From positions 545,001 through 609,000 of the forward strand of contig JAQOSZ010000009.1 of assembly GCA_030347455.1 (NCBI GenBank): 64,000 nucleotides of DNA, in the 5' to 3' direction. Below are positions 19,101 through 29,239 of the stretch, piece after piece (position 1 is the first letter of the stretch; each line of letters starts with the position of its first letter). A model generated the notes under the pieces. The model made no database searches and had not been told where the DNA came from. It saw nothing but the letters and a program-made list of their open reading frames with translations. Both the position numbers and the translations under genes were made by a program. The DNA is from Kentomonas sorsogonicus (Eukaryota; Euglenozoa; Kinetoplastea; Trypanosomatida; Trypanosomatidae).

Positions 19101-21498
19101 TATTTGTTTTGTTTCCTCTCCCCCCCCCCGCAGTTGCGAAGGGGGAAAATACATAAATATATGTATCTCAAAAGCAGCAACCTTTGCTTCCGCATGAGTT
19201 TCAGCATTTCTCACTACGAGACAATGACTTCAATGCTCTTCGCTGGACAGCTAAGGGAGGGGAAAAAATAAAGGAGGAAACACAAGGAAATGTGGGATAA
19301 AGACATACCCCTTGCTTATTCCACACCTATCACAAAGTAAAAAATTAAAAAAACATATGAGAGAGAGAGACACGTACACCCACAGCTACACATACACGCG
19401 AATGTGTAGGAATGTATATAGTTAATAATTTATTTCTGAAGGACAACAAAAACGAAGAGGATCAATACGGAGCAAAAGAAGTGGAGGCGGAAGCAGCACG
19501 GAAAAAGCAAGTTCCTCCTCATTTCTCTTTCTTTGCCTGTGCCTGCTCACTTCTCGCTTTCCTTCCCGAAATACTTTAAAAATCAATGTGTTTAATTACT
19601 CACACATTTACACAAGCAATATAAACATTTAGCATGTGAGTCCCAACAGTTTTTTTCTTTTTTTTTTTTCATTCCTCTTTGTTACATATTTTTTTTCCCC
19701 CTCTCCTTTCCTCATGATCTCCATGCACTTTTTCTGTTATTGTTCTTCTTCTTTTTTTTTCCAGCTCTGTACATGTTTTTTTCTTTTTTTTGCTTTTCAC
19801 TGTAATTATCCTTTTATTATTGATGGCCCTGTATAGCGGAGTGAACCAAACAATCAGACACAAGGAAAATAAATCTATAAGATACATGCGCCAATCAGCT
19901 CACGGCGAGTTATTTTGATTCGATAGCGGTAAAACATGGATCCGTGTACACCCACTCTTAGGAATCGCCCTCTCTATAGTTTTTTTTTTCCTAAGCGGTG
20001 ACACTTAGCGGGTGGTTGGCGCACGCGCATGCACGCCAGGGGACCTCTCAACCCACAGCCCTCTCCCCCCCCTCCTGCAGCCGCGCCTCTCCCTAAGAAA
20101 CTTGTGATTGTGGCGCTTTTTTTGTCCTTTTCTTCTTGTTCGTTACCACCACTTGTTCCGAACAATGAGAGCTGCACGCTGTGCTTTGCCGACGTCTGTG
20201 CGAGAGGATCCAGTGAGAAAAAGAATGAAAGAAGAAAAAGAGAAAGTGTGAAGCGAATCTTTACAAAGCAGAAGATGAAGAGAACAGCAACAACAACATA
20301 CACACAAAACAATGGAAGGAAACATGCAAAACGACAGCAAGAATTGAACGCACAATCAAAAGTTAGAGGATGATCTGTTTTTCTCTTCTTTTTCTTCTTC
20401 ATCTTATTTCCTTCAAGTTTCTTCTTTTCTTCACAGGTCTCATCTTTTCCTGCGAAGTGCTAGTATGCCTTCTTCCTGATCGGGCCGTTTCGCAGCCCTC
20501 TGCTCTCCGTAGCCGAAGGCCACGCAAATAATGAAGCGCCACTACCGTCCGCATTTCTCACACCTCTTGCAGCGTCTCTCTCTCTCTTTCTTTTCTCTAT
20601 CTGTATCTCTCTCTCTCTCGTGTGGATTTGCCTTTGTTTATTCCTCCCTTTCTTTATTCTCCTTCATTTGCCATTTTTTCTTTTCGTATTTCTGCTAAAT
20701 ATACACTCTCAATTGGCACAACCTTTTGCACGCGTTTCAAGCTAACGGTAATGGCTGCGGCGCGTAGCCAGTTAACAATCAAATATGCATGTATCTATCA
20801 GTAACGGGGTATAAGAAGGAAATGATGTGTCGTGAAGCAGAGATACCCACGCGCAAAAAGCGCTCCTCGACTGAGGCGTTGTATTGCGTTTTCCTCTCAA
20901 AGCACACTTTATTAACGCCTTCTTTTTTTTCTTTCGTCCCCTTACTTTCACCTCTTCCTTTTTCCTTCGCTTTTTTAGCCTCCCTTTCCTTTTCTTTTTC
21001 TACGTGTTCTAAAAGTGCCCTCGTCGCCCTCTCCTGTTGATTTCACCCTTGCTCTCATTTCCATTTTTTTTTCACTTTGCTTTTTTTCCTTTCCGTTTTC
21101 AAAACACACATTTTTCCCCCTCGTACAACCGTGCTATCATTTGCCTTTCCTTCTCCGCCTTTTACGCACGTCGCCTACAACTCTCGAACTCTGCCCTTCC
21201 TCTTTCTCCTCTTTTCCACTACTACGGCATTAGGCCTCTCCGGTACCGCCCTCTGTACGCGGGTGCCCGTGCAGGCCGCCCACCGCAGCCCAATATCGTA
21301 CTCTTTGCTCAGATGCAACCGTACGTCTCGCGTCTTCTGCATTTTCATGTACTTTCATCATGGAGACGGTTATTGCGTACGGTGCACACCTGTCACAGCT
21401 GGCCGCGTGCGGGGACTCATCTGCTGCCTCCGCTCTTCTGCTGCCTGTGTTTAAACCGTAGTCTATGAATGGCGCACACATACTTTCCATGCTCGTTT

Positions 21499-21570
21499 CT
21501 CGTCAACCCTTTTCTCTCTGCTTCTCCTTTCCTTCGCCCCCCCCCCCCCCGCCCTGCACCCACCGACAAG
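21499..21570 (+). promoter_or_regulatory. Putative spliced-leader acceptor of SMP copy 1
   Basis: Pyrimidine-rich tract with poly-C, then the first AG at 21569-21570 (GACAAG). This predicts a leader of about 87 bases. The tract itself is unique to copy 1, while the AG and everything downstream match the other copies. Confidence 0.5.
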
Positions 21571-21657
21571 AGAAAACTACGCGCGCATTATCCCGCTACC
21601 ACCACTCACCACCACCCACCACTACCCACCCCCAACCCCCCACAGCACACCACAACC

Positions 21658-22044
21658 ATGGGCTGCGGCTGCTCTTCGGACAACACCGAGTACATCAACG
21701 GCAAGCCCACCTTCAAGGGTGACGAGGTCACCAAGGGCTTCGAGCAGGGCAACGGTCTGCTGTTCCGCGTGGTAAACACCAAGAAGAAGCAGTGGGCGTA
21801 CTACAACGACACCCTCGAGTACGAAATGCACGTCAAGGTGACCTTCAGCGAGGACTGCGACATCAAGGCCCTCGGCAAGACGTCGATCGAGCGCCTCGAC
21901 AGCGGCGAGTACCTGGCCTCCGTGGTCGTGTACCCGACCGAGACCGAGATGTTCATCGAGGGCAAGGTCAACGGCTTCACCTCCAAGATGGACGCCAAGC
22001 CGCTGTCCGACGAGTACCGCGCTCGCCAGGCCGACAAGAAGTAA
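21658..22044 (+). CDS. SMP-1: SMP-1-like small myristoylated protein, copy 1
   Basis: 128 residues. It closely resembles Leishmania SMP-1 as I remember it: Met-Gly-Cys start, NGKPTFKG, KGFE.(D/G)NGLLFR, QWAYYNDT, CDIKALGKT, EMFIEG.VNGF and a QADKK tail. SMP-1 is an abundant flagellar-membrane protein held by N-myristate and palmitate and needed for normal flagellum function. Here the N-terminus is MGCGCSS, so Cys3 and Cys5 could both be palmitoylated. The whole mature protein is one calpain-related domain (about residues 15-120) without protease residues. The start is the ATG in CACAACCATGG. Codon 39 is GTA, shared only with copy 3. The upstream flank is unique while the 3'UTR is shared with copies 2-5. 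Confidence 0.96.
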   Translation: MGCGCSSDNTEYINGKPTFKGDEVTKGFEQGNGLLFRVVNTKKKQWAYYNDTLEYEMHVKVTFSEDCDIKALGKTSIERLDSGEYLASVVVYPTETEMFIEGKVNGFTSKMDAKPLSDEYRARQADKK

Positions 22045-22866
22045 ACAGTACAAGGATAAAATGGTAAATGGTAAACATGAAAAAGAGAAACCACGGTTTC
22101 CACGCGTCACCCTTCAACTGTTTCCACTTCTGCCTCTTTCTTTTTCATTTCTCATTTGTTTTGTTTTTTTCTCCCGGTCTTCCATTGTCCCCCCTCCCCC
22201 CACACCGTGATGTATTCTAACGAGACCGCATTTATTTTGTTTCAAGATATTCCGTACCCCAAGATATTCCGTTTGTTTTCGACGTGATTCCCCGACCTCA
22301 CAGACGCATGCATCTCGCATTCGTCATTATGTTGTGAGCCGTCGAATCACTCTTCTGTTTTTCTTTTTTTTTTCCGTGGCAAATTTCCTTGTTCCGAAAT
22401 TCCGACATGATGAACACCCGATGCGTTATCGCCGCCGGCGCGGCGCGGTGCGGCCCGGCGAGGCTTGCGCCGACTGTGAATGTGCGTTTTGGCTGGCCGC
22501 GCTTTTGACACGCAGGCGCGCGAAGCTATTGATTGTGGATGCTTGTATGGCTGCCTGTTTGGAGCTGGCGCGTGCGTGCGACCCCCGCGCACGATATGGA
22601 TGGCTGTGGGGGCTGCGTGTTTTCCTGCGCCGCGCGGTGTTCGCCCCATCCCACCCCACCCCACTCTGCTCCGTCCCATGACACTCGCGACCTATGCGAC
22701 GCCCAATGCACATCCCTCCACCCACCCACCCACCTTCTACTTTCCCTTTCTTTCGTTCCCCCTGCACCCCACCGACAAGAGAAAACTACGCGCGCATTAT
22801 CCCGCTACCACCACTCACCACTACACACCACTACCCACCCCCAACCCTCCACAGCACACCACAACC
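22045..22866. repeat. Array spacer 1 (A-type)
   Basis: 3'UTR with a short hairpin (22087-22100), a doubled AAGATATTCCGT (22244-22272), a GC-rich island (about 22428-22645), a CCCA-rich stretch and a pyrimidine tract. It lacks 25 bases found in the other four spacers after GAAGCTATTGATTG. It carries the GGGGCTGCGTG and GCGACGCCCAATG variants, shared only with spacer 4. Confidence 0.9.
22731..22779 (+). promoter_or_regulatory. Putative spliced-leader acceptor of SMP copy 2
   Basis: Tract of mostly C and T, then the first AG at 22778-22779. The same tract and AG recur before copies 3-6 (for example AG at 24017-24018). The predicted leader is about 87 bases. Confidence 0.55.
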
Positions 22867-23253
22867 ATGGGCTGCGGCTGCTCTTCGGACAACACCGAGT
22901 ACATCAACGGCAAGCCCACCTTCAAGGGTGACGAGGTCACCAAGGGCTTCGAGCAGGGCAACGGTCTGCTGTTCCGCGTGGTGAACACCAAGAAGAAGCA
23001 GTGGGCGTACTACAACGACACCCTCGAGTACGAAATGCACGTCAAGGTGACCTTCAGCGAGGACTGCGACATCAAGGCCCTCGGCAAGACGTCGATCGAG
23101 CGCCTCGACAGCGGCGAGTACCTGGCCTCCGTGGTCGTGTACCCGACCGAGACCGAGATGTTCATCGAGGGCAAGGTCAACGGCTTCACCTCCAAGATGG
23201 ACGCCAAGCCGCTGTCCGACGAGTACCGCGCTCGCCAGGCCGACAAGAAGTAA
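22867..23253 (+). CDS. SMP-1: SMP-1-like small myristoylated protein, copy 2
   Basis: 128 residues, protein identical to copy 1: MGCGCSS acylation site and a single calpain-related domain with QWAYYNDT at 45-52. Codon 39 is GTG. This is an interior array copy, with shared flanks on both sides. The spacer ahead of it is the shortest in the array. An upstream in-frame ATG would add a low-complexity extension, but it would hide the acylation signal and lies before the splice acceptor, so I reject it. Confidence 0.96.
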   Translation: MGCGCSSDNTEYINGKPTFKGDEVTKGFEQGNGLLFRVVNTKKKQWAYYNDTLEYEMHVKVTFSEDCDIKALGKTSIERLDSGEYLASVVVYPTETEMFIEGKVNGFTSKMDAKPLSDEYRARQADKK

Positions 23254-24105
23254 ACAGTACAAGGATAAAATGGTAAATGGTAAACATGAAAAAGAGAAAC
23301 CACGGTTTCCACGCGTCACCCTTCAACTGTTTCCACTTCTGCCTCTTTCTTTTTCATTTCTCATTTGTTTTGTTTTTTTTCTCCCGGTCTTCCATTGTCC
23401 CCCCTCCCCCCACACCGTGATGTATTCTAACGAGACCGCATTTATTTTGTTTCAAGATATTCCGTACCCCAAGATATTCCGTTTGTTTTCGACGTGATTC
23501 CCCGACCTCACAGACGCATGCATCTCGCATTCGTCATTATGTTGTGAGCCGTCGAATCACTCTTCTGTTTTTCTTTTTTTTTTTCCGTGGCAAATTTCCT
23601 TGTTCCGAAATTCCGACATGATGAACACTCGATGCGTTATCGCCGCCGGCGCGGCGCGGTGCGGCCCGGCGAGGCTTGCGCCGACTGTGAATGTGCGTTT
23701 TGGCTGGCCGCGCTTTTGACACGCAGGCGCGCGAAGCTATTGATTGCGTGGGGCGCTGCGTGGACGCTGCGTGGATGCTTGTATGGCTGCCTGTTTGGAG
23801 CTGGCACGTGCGTGCGACCCCGCGCACGATATGGATGGCTGTGGGGGATGCGAGTTTTCCTGCGCCGCGCGGTGTTCGCCCCGACCCACCCCACCCCATT
23901 CTGCTCCGTCCGTCCCATGACACTCGCGACCTATGCGATGCCCAATGCACATCCCTCCACCCACCCACCCACCTTCTACTTTCCCTTTCTTTCGTTCCCC
24001 CTGCACCCCACCGACAAGAGAAAACTACGCGCGCATTATCCCGCTACCACCACTCACCACTACACACCACTACCCACCCCCAACCCTCCACAGCACACCA
24101 CAACC
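23254..24105. repeat. Array spacer 2 (B-type)
   Basis: Same order of elements as spacer 1, but with the 25-base GC-rich insertion (a CGCTGCGTGGA repeat), a four-base CCGT duplication, and the GGGGATGCGAG and GCGATGCCCAATG variants. The GC-rich island is at about 23638-23886. Confidence 0.9.
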
Positions 24106-24492
24106 ATGGGCTGCGGCTGCTCTTCGGACAACACCGAGTACATCAACGGCAAGCCCACCTTCAAGGGTGACGAGGTCACCAAGGGCTTCGAGCAGGGCAA
24201 CGGTCTGCTGTTCCGCGTGGTAAACACCAAGAAGAAGCAGTGGGCGTACTACAACGACACCCTCGAGTACGAAATGCACGTCAAGGTGACCTTCAGCGAG
24301 GACTGCGACATCAAGGCCCTCGGCAAGACGTCGATCGAGCGCCTCGACAGCGGCGAGTACCTGGCCTCCGTGGTCGTGTACCCGACCGAGACCGAGATGT
24401 TCATCGAGGGCAAGGTCAACGGCTTCACCTCCAAGATGGACGCCAAGCCGCTGTCCGACGAGTACCGCGCTCGCCAGGCCGACAAGAAGTAA
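24106..24492 (+). CDS. SMP-1: SMP-1-like small myristoylated protein, copy 3
   Basis: 128 residues, protein identical to the other copies. Codon 39 is GTA as in copy 1, but both flanking spacers are B-type. The marker therefore does not track with the spacer type, which suggests gene conversion or unequal exchange within the array. Confidence 0.96.
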   Translation: MGCGCSSDNTEYINGKPTFKGDEVTKGFEQGNGLLFRVVNTKKKQWAYYNDTLEYEMHVKVTFSEDCDIKALGKTSIERLDSGEYLASVVVYPTETEMFIEGKVNGFTSKMDAKPLSDEYRARQADKK

Positions 24493-25344
24493 ACAGTACA
24501 AGGATAAAATGGTAAATGGTAAACATGAAAAAGAGAAACCACGGTTTCCACGCGTCACCCTTCAACTGTTTCCACTTCTGCCTCTTTCTTTTTCATTTCT
24601 CATTTGTTTTGTTTTTTTTCTCCCGGTCTTCCATTGTCCCCCCTCCCCCCACACCGTGATGTATTCTAACGAGACCGCATTTATTTTGTTTCAAGATATT
24701 CCGTACCCCAAGATATTCCGTTTGTTTTCGACGTGATTCCCCGACCTCACAGACGCATGCATCTCGCATTCGTCATTATGTTGTGAGCCGTCGAATCACT
24801 CTTCTGTTTTTCTTTTTTTTTTTTCCGTGGCAAATTTCCTTGTTCCGAAATTCCGACATGATGAACACTCGATGCGTTATCGCCGCCGGCGCGGCGCGGT
24901 GCGGCCCGGCGAGGCTTGCGCCGACTGTGAATGTGCGTTTTGGCTGGCCGCGCTTTTGACACGCAGGCGCGCGAAGCTATTGATTGCGTGGGGCGCTGCG
25001 TGGACGCTGCGTGGATGCTTGTATGGCTGCCTGTTTGGAGCTGGCACGTGCGTGCGACCCCGCGCACGATATGGATGGCTGTGGGGGATGCGAGTTTTCC
25101 TGCGCCGCGCGGTGCTCGCCCCGCTCCAACCCACCCATTCTGCTCCGTCCGTCCCATGACACTCGCGACCTATGCGATGCCCAATGCACATCCCTCCACC
25201 CACCCACCCACCTTCTACTTTCCCTTTCTTTCGTTCCCCCTGCACCCCACCGACAAGAGAAAACTACGCGCGCATTATCCCGCTACCACCACTCACCACT
25301 ACACACCACTACCCACCCCCAACCCTCCACAGCACACCACAACC
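24493..25344. repeat. Array spacer 3 (B-type)
   Basis: Matches spacer 2 closely up to the GC-rich island (about 24878-25125). It then has GTGCTCGCCCCGCTCCAACC instead of spacer 2's GTGTTCGCCCCGACCC. That variant is otherwise shared with spacer 4. Confidence 0.9.
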
Positions 25345-25731
25345 ATGGGCTGCGGCTGCTCTTCGGACAACACCGAGTACATCAACGGCAAGCCCACCTT
25401 CAAGGGTGACGAGGTCACCAAGGGCTTCGAGCAGGGCAACGGTCTGCTGTTCCGCGTGGTGAACACCAAGAAGAAGCAGTGGGCGTACTACAACGACACC
25501 CTCGAGTACGAAATGCACGTCAAGGTGACCTTCAGCGAGGACTGCGACATCAAGGCCCTCGGCAAGACGTCGATCGAGCGCCTCGACAGCGGCGAGTACC
25601 TGGCCTCCGTGGTCGTGTACCCGACCGAGACCGAGATGTTCATCGAGGGCAAGGTCAACGGCTTCACCTCCAAGATGGACGCCAAGCCGCTGTCCGACGA
25701 GTACCGCGCTCGCCAGGCCGACAAGAAGTAA
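25345..25731 (+). CDS. SMP-1: SMP-1-like small myristoylated protein, copy 4
   Basis: 128 residues, protein identical to the other copies, codon 39 GTG. Interior copy lying between a B-type and an A-type spacer. Confidence 0.96.
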   Translation: MGCGCSSDNTEYINGKPTFKGDEVTKGFEQGNGLLFRVVNTKKKQWAYYNDTLEYEMHVKVTFSEDCDIKALGKTSIERLDSGEYLASVVVYPTETEMFIEGKVNGFTSKMDAKPLSDEYRARQADKK

Positions 25732-26579
25732 ACAGTACAAGGATAAAATGGTAAATGGTAAACATGAAAAAGAGAAACCACGGTTTCCACGCGTCACCCT
25801 TCAACTGTTTCCACTTCTGCCTCTTTCTTTTTCATTTCTCATTTGTTTTGTTTTTTTTCTCCCGGTCTTCCATTGTCCCCCCTCCCCCCACACCGTGATG
25901 TATTCTAACGAGACCGCATTTATTTTGTTTCAAGATATTCCGTACCCCAAGATATTCCGTTTGTTTTCGACGTGATTCCCCGACCTCACAGACGCATGCA
26001 TCTCGCATTCGTCATTATGTTGTGAGCCGTCGAATCACTCTTCTGTTTTTCTTTTTTTTTTTCCGTGGCAAATTTCCTTGTTCTGAAATTCCGACATGAT
26101 GAACACCCGATGCGTTATCGCCGCCGGCGCGGCGCGGTGCGGCCCGGCGAGGCTTGCGCCGACTGTGAATGTGCGTTTTGGCTGGCCGCGCTTTTGACAC
26201 GCAGGCGCGCGAAGCTATTGATTGCGTGGGGCGCTGCGTGGACGCTGCGTGGATGCTTGTATGGCTGCCTGTTTGGAGCTGGCACGTGCGTGCGGCCCCG
26301 CGCACGATATGGATGGCTGTGGGGGCTGCGTGTTTTCCTGCGCCGCGCGGTGCTCGCCCCGCTCCAACCCACCCCACTCTGCCCCGTCCCATGACACTCG
26401 CGACCTATGCGACGCCCAATGCACATCCCTCCACCCACCCACCCACCTTCTACTTTCCCTTTCTTTCGTTCCCCCTGCACCCCACCGACAAGAGAAAACT
26501 ACGCGCGCATTATCCCGCTACCACCACTCACCACTACACACCACTACCCACCCCCAACCCTCCACAGCACACCACAACC
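25732..26579. repeat. Array spacer 4 (A/B mosaic)
   Basis: Carries A-type variants (CACCCGATGCG, GGGGCTGCGTG, GCGACGCCCAATG) together with the 25-base insertion of B-type spacers and the GCTCCAACC variant of spacer 3. It also has a private TTCTGAAATT. The GC-rich island is at about 26117-26365. Confidence 0.9.
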
Positions 26580-26966
26580 ATGGGCTGCGGCTGCTCTTCG
26601 GACAACACCGAGTACATCAACGGCAAGCCCACCTTCAAGGGTGACGAGGTCACCAAGGGCTTCGAGCAGGGCAACGGTCTGCTGTTCCGCGTGGTGAACA
26701 CCAAGAAGAAGCAGTGGGCGTACTACAACGACACCCTCGAGTACGAAATGCACGTCAAGGTGACCTTCAGCGAGGACTGCGACATCAAGGCCCTCGGCAA
26801 GACGTCGATCGAGCGCCTCGACAGCGGCGAGTACCTGGCCTCCGTGGTCGTGTACCCGACCGAGACCGAGATGTTCATCGAGGGCAAGGTCAACGGCTTC
26901 ACCTCCAAGATGGACGCCAAGCCGCTGTCCGACGAGTACCGCGCTCGCCAGGCCGACAAGAAGTAA
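26580..26966 (+). CDS. SMP-1: SMP-1-like small myristoylated protein, copy 5
   Basis: 128 residues, protein identical to the other copies, codon 39 GTG. This is the last copy that keeps the shared 3'UTR with its hairpin and doubled AAGATATTCCGT. Confidence 0.96.
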   Translation: MGCGCSSDNTEYINGKPTFKGDEVTKGFEQGNGLLFRVVNTKKKQWAYYNDTLEYEMHVKVTFSEDCDIKALGKTSIERLDSGEYLASVVVYPTETEMFIEGKVNGFTSKMDAKPLSDEYRARQADKK

Positions 26967-27810
26967 ACAGTACAAGGATAAAATGGTAAATGGTAAACAT
27001 GAAAAAGAGAAACCACGGTTTCCACGCGTCACCCTTCAACTGTTTCCACTTCTGCCTCTTTCTTTTTCATTTCTCATTTGTTTTGTTTTTTTTCTCCCGG
27101 TCTTCCATTGTCCCCCCTCCCCCCACACCGTGATGTATTCTAACGAGACCGCATTTATTTTGTTTCAAGATATTCCGTACCCCAAGATATTCCGTTTGTT
27201 TTCGACGTGATTCCCCGACCTCACAGACGCATGCATCTCGCATTCGTTATTATGTTGTGAGCCGTCGAATCACTCTTCTGTTTTTCTTTTTTTTTTTTTC
27301 CGTGGCAAATTTCCTTGTTCCGAAATTCCGACATGATGAACACTCGATGCGTTATCGCCGCCGGCGCGGCCCGGCGAGGCTTGCGCCGACTGTGAATGTG
27401 CGTTTTGGCTGGCCGCGCTTTTGACACGCAGGCGCGCGAAGCTATTGATTGCGCGGGGCGCTGCGTGGACGCTGCGTGGATGCTTGTATGGCTGCCTGTT
27501 TGGAGCTGGCACGTGCGTGCGACCCCGCGCACGATATGGATGGCTGTGGGGGATGCGAGTTTTCCTGCGCCGCGCGGTGTTCGCCCCGACCCACCCCACC
27601 CCATTCTGCTCCGTCCGTCCCATGACACTCGCGACCTATGCGATGCCCAATGCACATCCCTCCACCCACCCACCCACCTTCTACTTTCCCTTTCTTTCGT
27701 TCCCCCTGCACCCCACCGACAAGAGAAAACTACGCGCGCATTATCCCGCTACCACCACTCACCACTACACACCACTACCCACCCCCAACCCTCCACAGCA
27801 CACCACAACC
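26967..27810. repeat. Array spacer 5 (B-type, short deletion)
   Basis: B-type variants with a private loss of about 10 bases in the GC-rich island (near 27365) and CATTCGTTATTA for CATTCGTCATTA. The GC-rich island is at about 27357-27591. Confidence 0.9.
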
Positions 27811-28197
27811 ATGGGCTGCGGCTGCTCTTCGGACAACACCGAGTACATCAACGGCAAGCCCACCTTCAAGGGTGACGAGGTCACCAAGGGCTTCGAGCAG
27901 GGCAACGGTCTGCTGTTCCGCGTGGTGAACACCAAGAAGAAGCAGTGGGCGTACTACAACGACACCCTCGAGTACGAAATGCACGTCAAGGTGACCTTCA
28001 GCGAGGACTGCGACATCAAGGCCCTCGGCAAGACGTCGATCGAGCGCCTCGACAGCGGCGAGTACCTGGCCTCCGTGGTCGTGTACCCGACCGAGACCGA
28101 GATGTTCATCGAGGGCAAGGTCAACGGCTTCACCTCCAAGATGGACGCCAAGCCGCTGTCTGACGAGTACCGCGCTCGCCAGGCCGACAAGAAGTAA
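27811..28197 (+). CDS. SMP-1: SMP-1-like small myristoylated protein, copy 6 (own 3'UTR)
   Basis: 128 residues, protein identical to the other copies. Codon 117 is TCT (28159-28161) where the other five have TCC. Homology with the array ends at the stop codon: the sequence after AAGTAAA is unrelated to the shared 3'UTR. This copy's mRNA therefore lacks the hairpin and repeated motif of copies 1-5 and could have different stability or stage expression. In trypanosomatids, control lies mainly in the 3'UTR. Confidence 0.96.
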   Translation: MGCGCSSDNTEYINGKPTFKGDEVTKGFEQGNGLLFRVVNTKKKQWAYYNDTLEYEMHVKVTFSEDCDIKALGKTSIERLDSGEYLASVVVYPTETEMFIEGKVNGFTSKMDAKPLSDEYRARQADKK

Positions 28198-29239
28198 AAT
28201 TGTCGGTACAATACAGAGCTCTGCGGTTCTCGACCTATAATGTCGAACGGTTCTCTCTTTTTATTTTTTTCTTGTTCTCTATAGTTTTTTTTTGTTTCCT
28301 TCCACTCTTTCTTTTAAGTCTAATTTCTTCTTTCGTTTCGTCTTTTCCGATGTTTGGTAAAAAGGAAAGGAAAACCTTCTTTATATATGGAAAAAAAATC
28401 AGTTTCTATAAAAGATAACTTCGCTCATTCTCCCTTCCCCATGTCCCGTGATGTATATAGTTTGCTCTTTTTTTTGTTTAATTTTTGAAAAGGTTATAAA
28501 CTCTCGGAAAAATAAGGTTCTTTTCTATTTTATTTTTTCCTTCCAAGTCCCCGCACCATCGGTCTACTTGTAGGCCACCAGTATGTCGCAGGAAGGTTTT
28601 TTAAAAAATGGAAAATGTGTTTCTTTTCAGGCTATAGAAGAAGAAAAGAAAAAGAAGTGTGGAAAAGAAAAAAGCAACTGTGAAACGCGTGACGCTGAGT
28701 GGAAATAGTAGCGGCGTACTCACCTTTACGGCGGCGGTGCCCACTACTTTGCCGTTGCCATACGTCGTGCTTTGCCACGCCATGCATGATGAGAGACCAC
28801 TAGGCTCTTGGTAGTGCTTACTGTGACGCTGTGTGATGTCAGAAGATTGCGCGACGTCATAATGGGCGTGTACAGTAGTAGCACACTGTGTTTGCTCCGG
28901 TTTTTTTTTTGATTCTGGTCCCCGACGTCATGTTGTCCATGTCCTGCGCGCTTTGTCGCTTTTGTGAGGAGTTGCGGCAAGCCTCTCTTTATTTCCAAAG
29001 TTGTTCCTCAATGTTCTTGTCCTCTCCTCTCTCTATCTCCCGCCTCTCTCTTCTGTTCATTTTTTTTTTGTCTCTGCTCTTTTATCTCTCACTTCTTCCT
29101 TGTTCTTTGCCAGTTCAGATCAAAGACGGAAAACGGCTGCAGGCGTTTCACACCCACACATATATATATATGTAAGCCAAACACGCAGAGACACATCAAT
29201 TGGTCCACTAGGAAAACTCAATTGGCTTCGTTTGCGCGC
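28198..29239. other. Intergenic: unique 3' flank of the array
   Basis: No gene seen. T- and A-rich 3'UTR of SMP copy 6 up to about 28560, then mixed sequence. Pyrimidine tracts at 28985-29110 and TATATATATATG at 29160-29171 precede the next gene. Confidence 0.6.

Larger units (their letters stand above)
19067..21657. other. Intergenic: 2.6 kb before the SMP array
   Basis: No gene supported. TTA microsatellite at 19076-19100, then T-rich and A-rich sequence. A patch of higher GC lies at about 21230-21455, ahead of the first SMP copy and in roughly the place the GC-rich island holds in the array spacers, although its sequence looks different. Poly-C at about 21538-21550. Confidence 0.6.
21553..28197 (+). 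repeat. Six-copy tandem array of SMP-1-like genes
   Basis: Six near-identical coding sequences start at 21658, 22867, 24106, 25345, 26580 and 27811. The spacings are 1209, 1239, 1239, 1235 and 1231 bases. Each unit holds a leader, a 387-base CDS, a 3'UTR, a GC-rich island and a pyrimidine tract. On the left, homology begins about 105 bases before the first ATG. On the right it stops at the sixth stop codon. The encoded proteins are all identical. By eye I found two silent differences in the CDS copies: the third base of codon 39 is A in copies 1 and 3, and codon 117 is TCT in copy 6. Confidence 0.97.

Noticed and set aside
20029-20373. 114-codon frame in the gap before the SMP array
   Set aside because: No GC3 bias, Lys/Arg/Pro-rich low-complexity composition, and no motif. 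Weak evidence for a gene.
23587-24492. 301-codon frame that would extend SMP copy 3 upstream through the spacer
   Set aside because: The extension starts in different frames in different copies because of spacer indels. It crosses the pyrimidine tract and AG acceptor, and it would bury the MGC acylation signal. The spacer is simply free of stops.
4877-28197. Active calpain proteases
   Set aside because: No Cys-His-Asn papain-like core is visible in any member. Only the small calpain-related domain is present.
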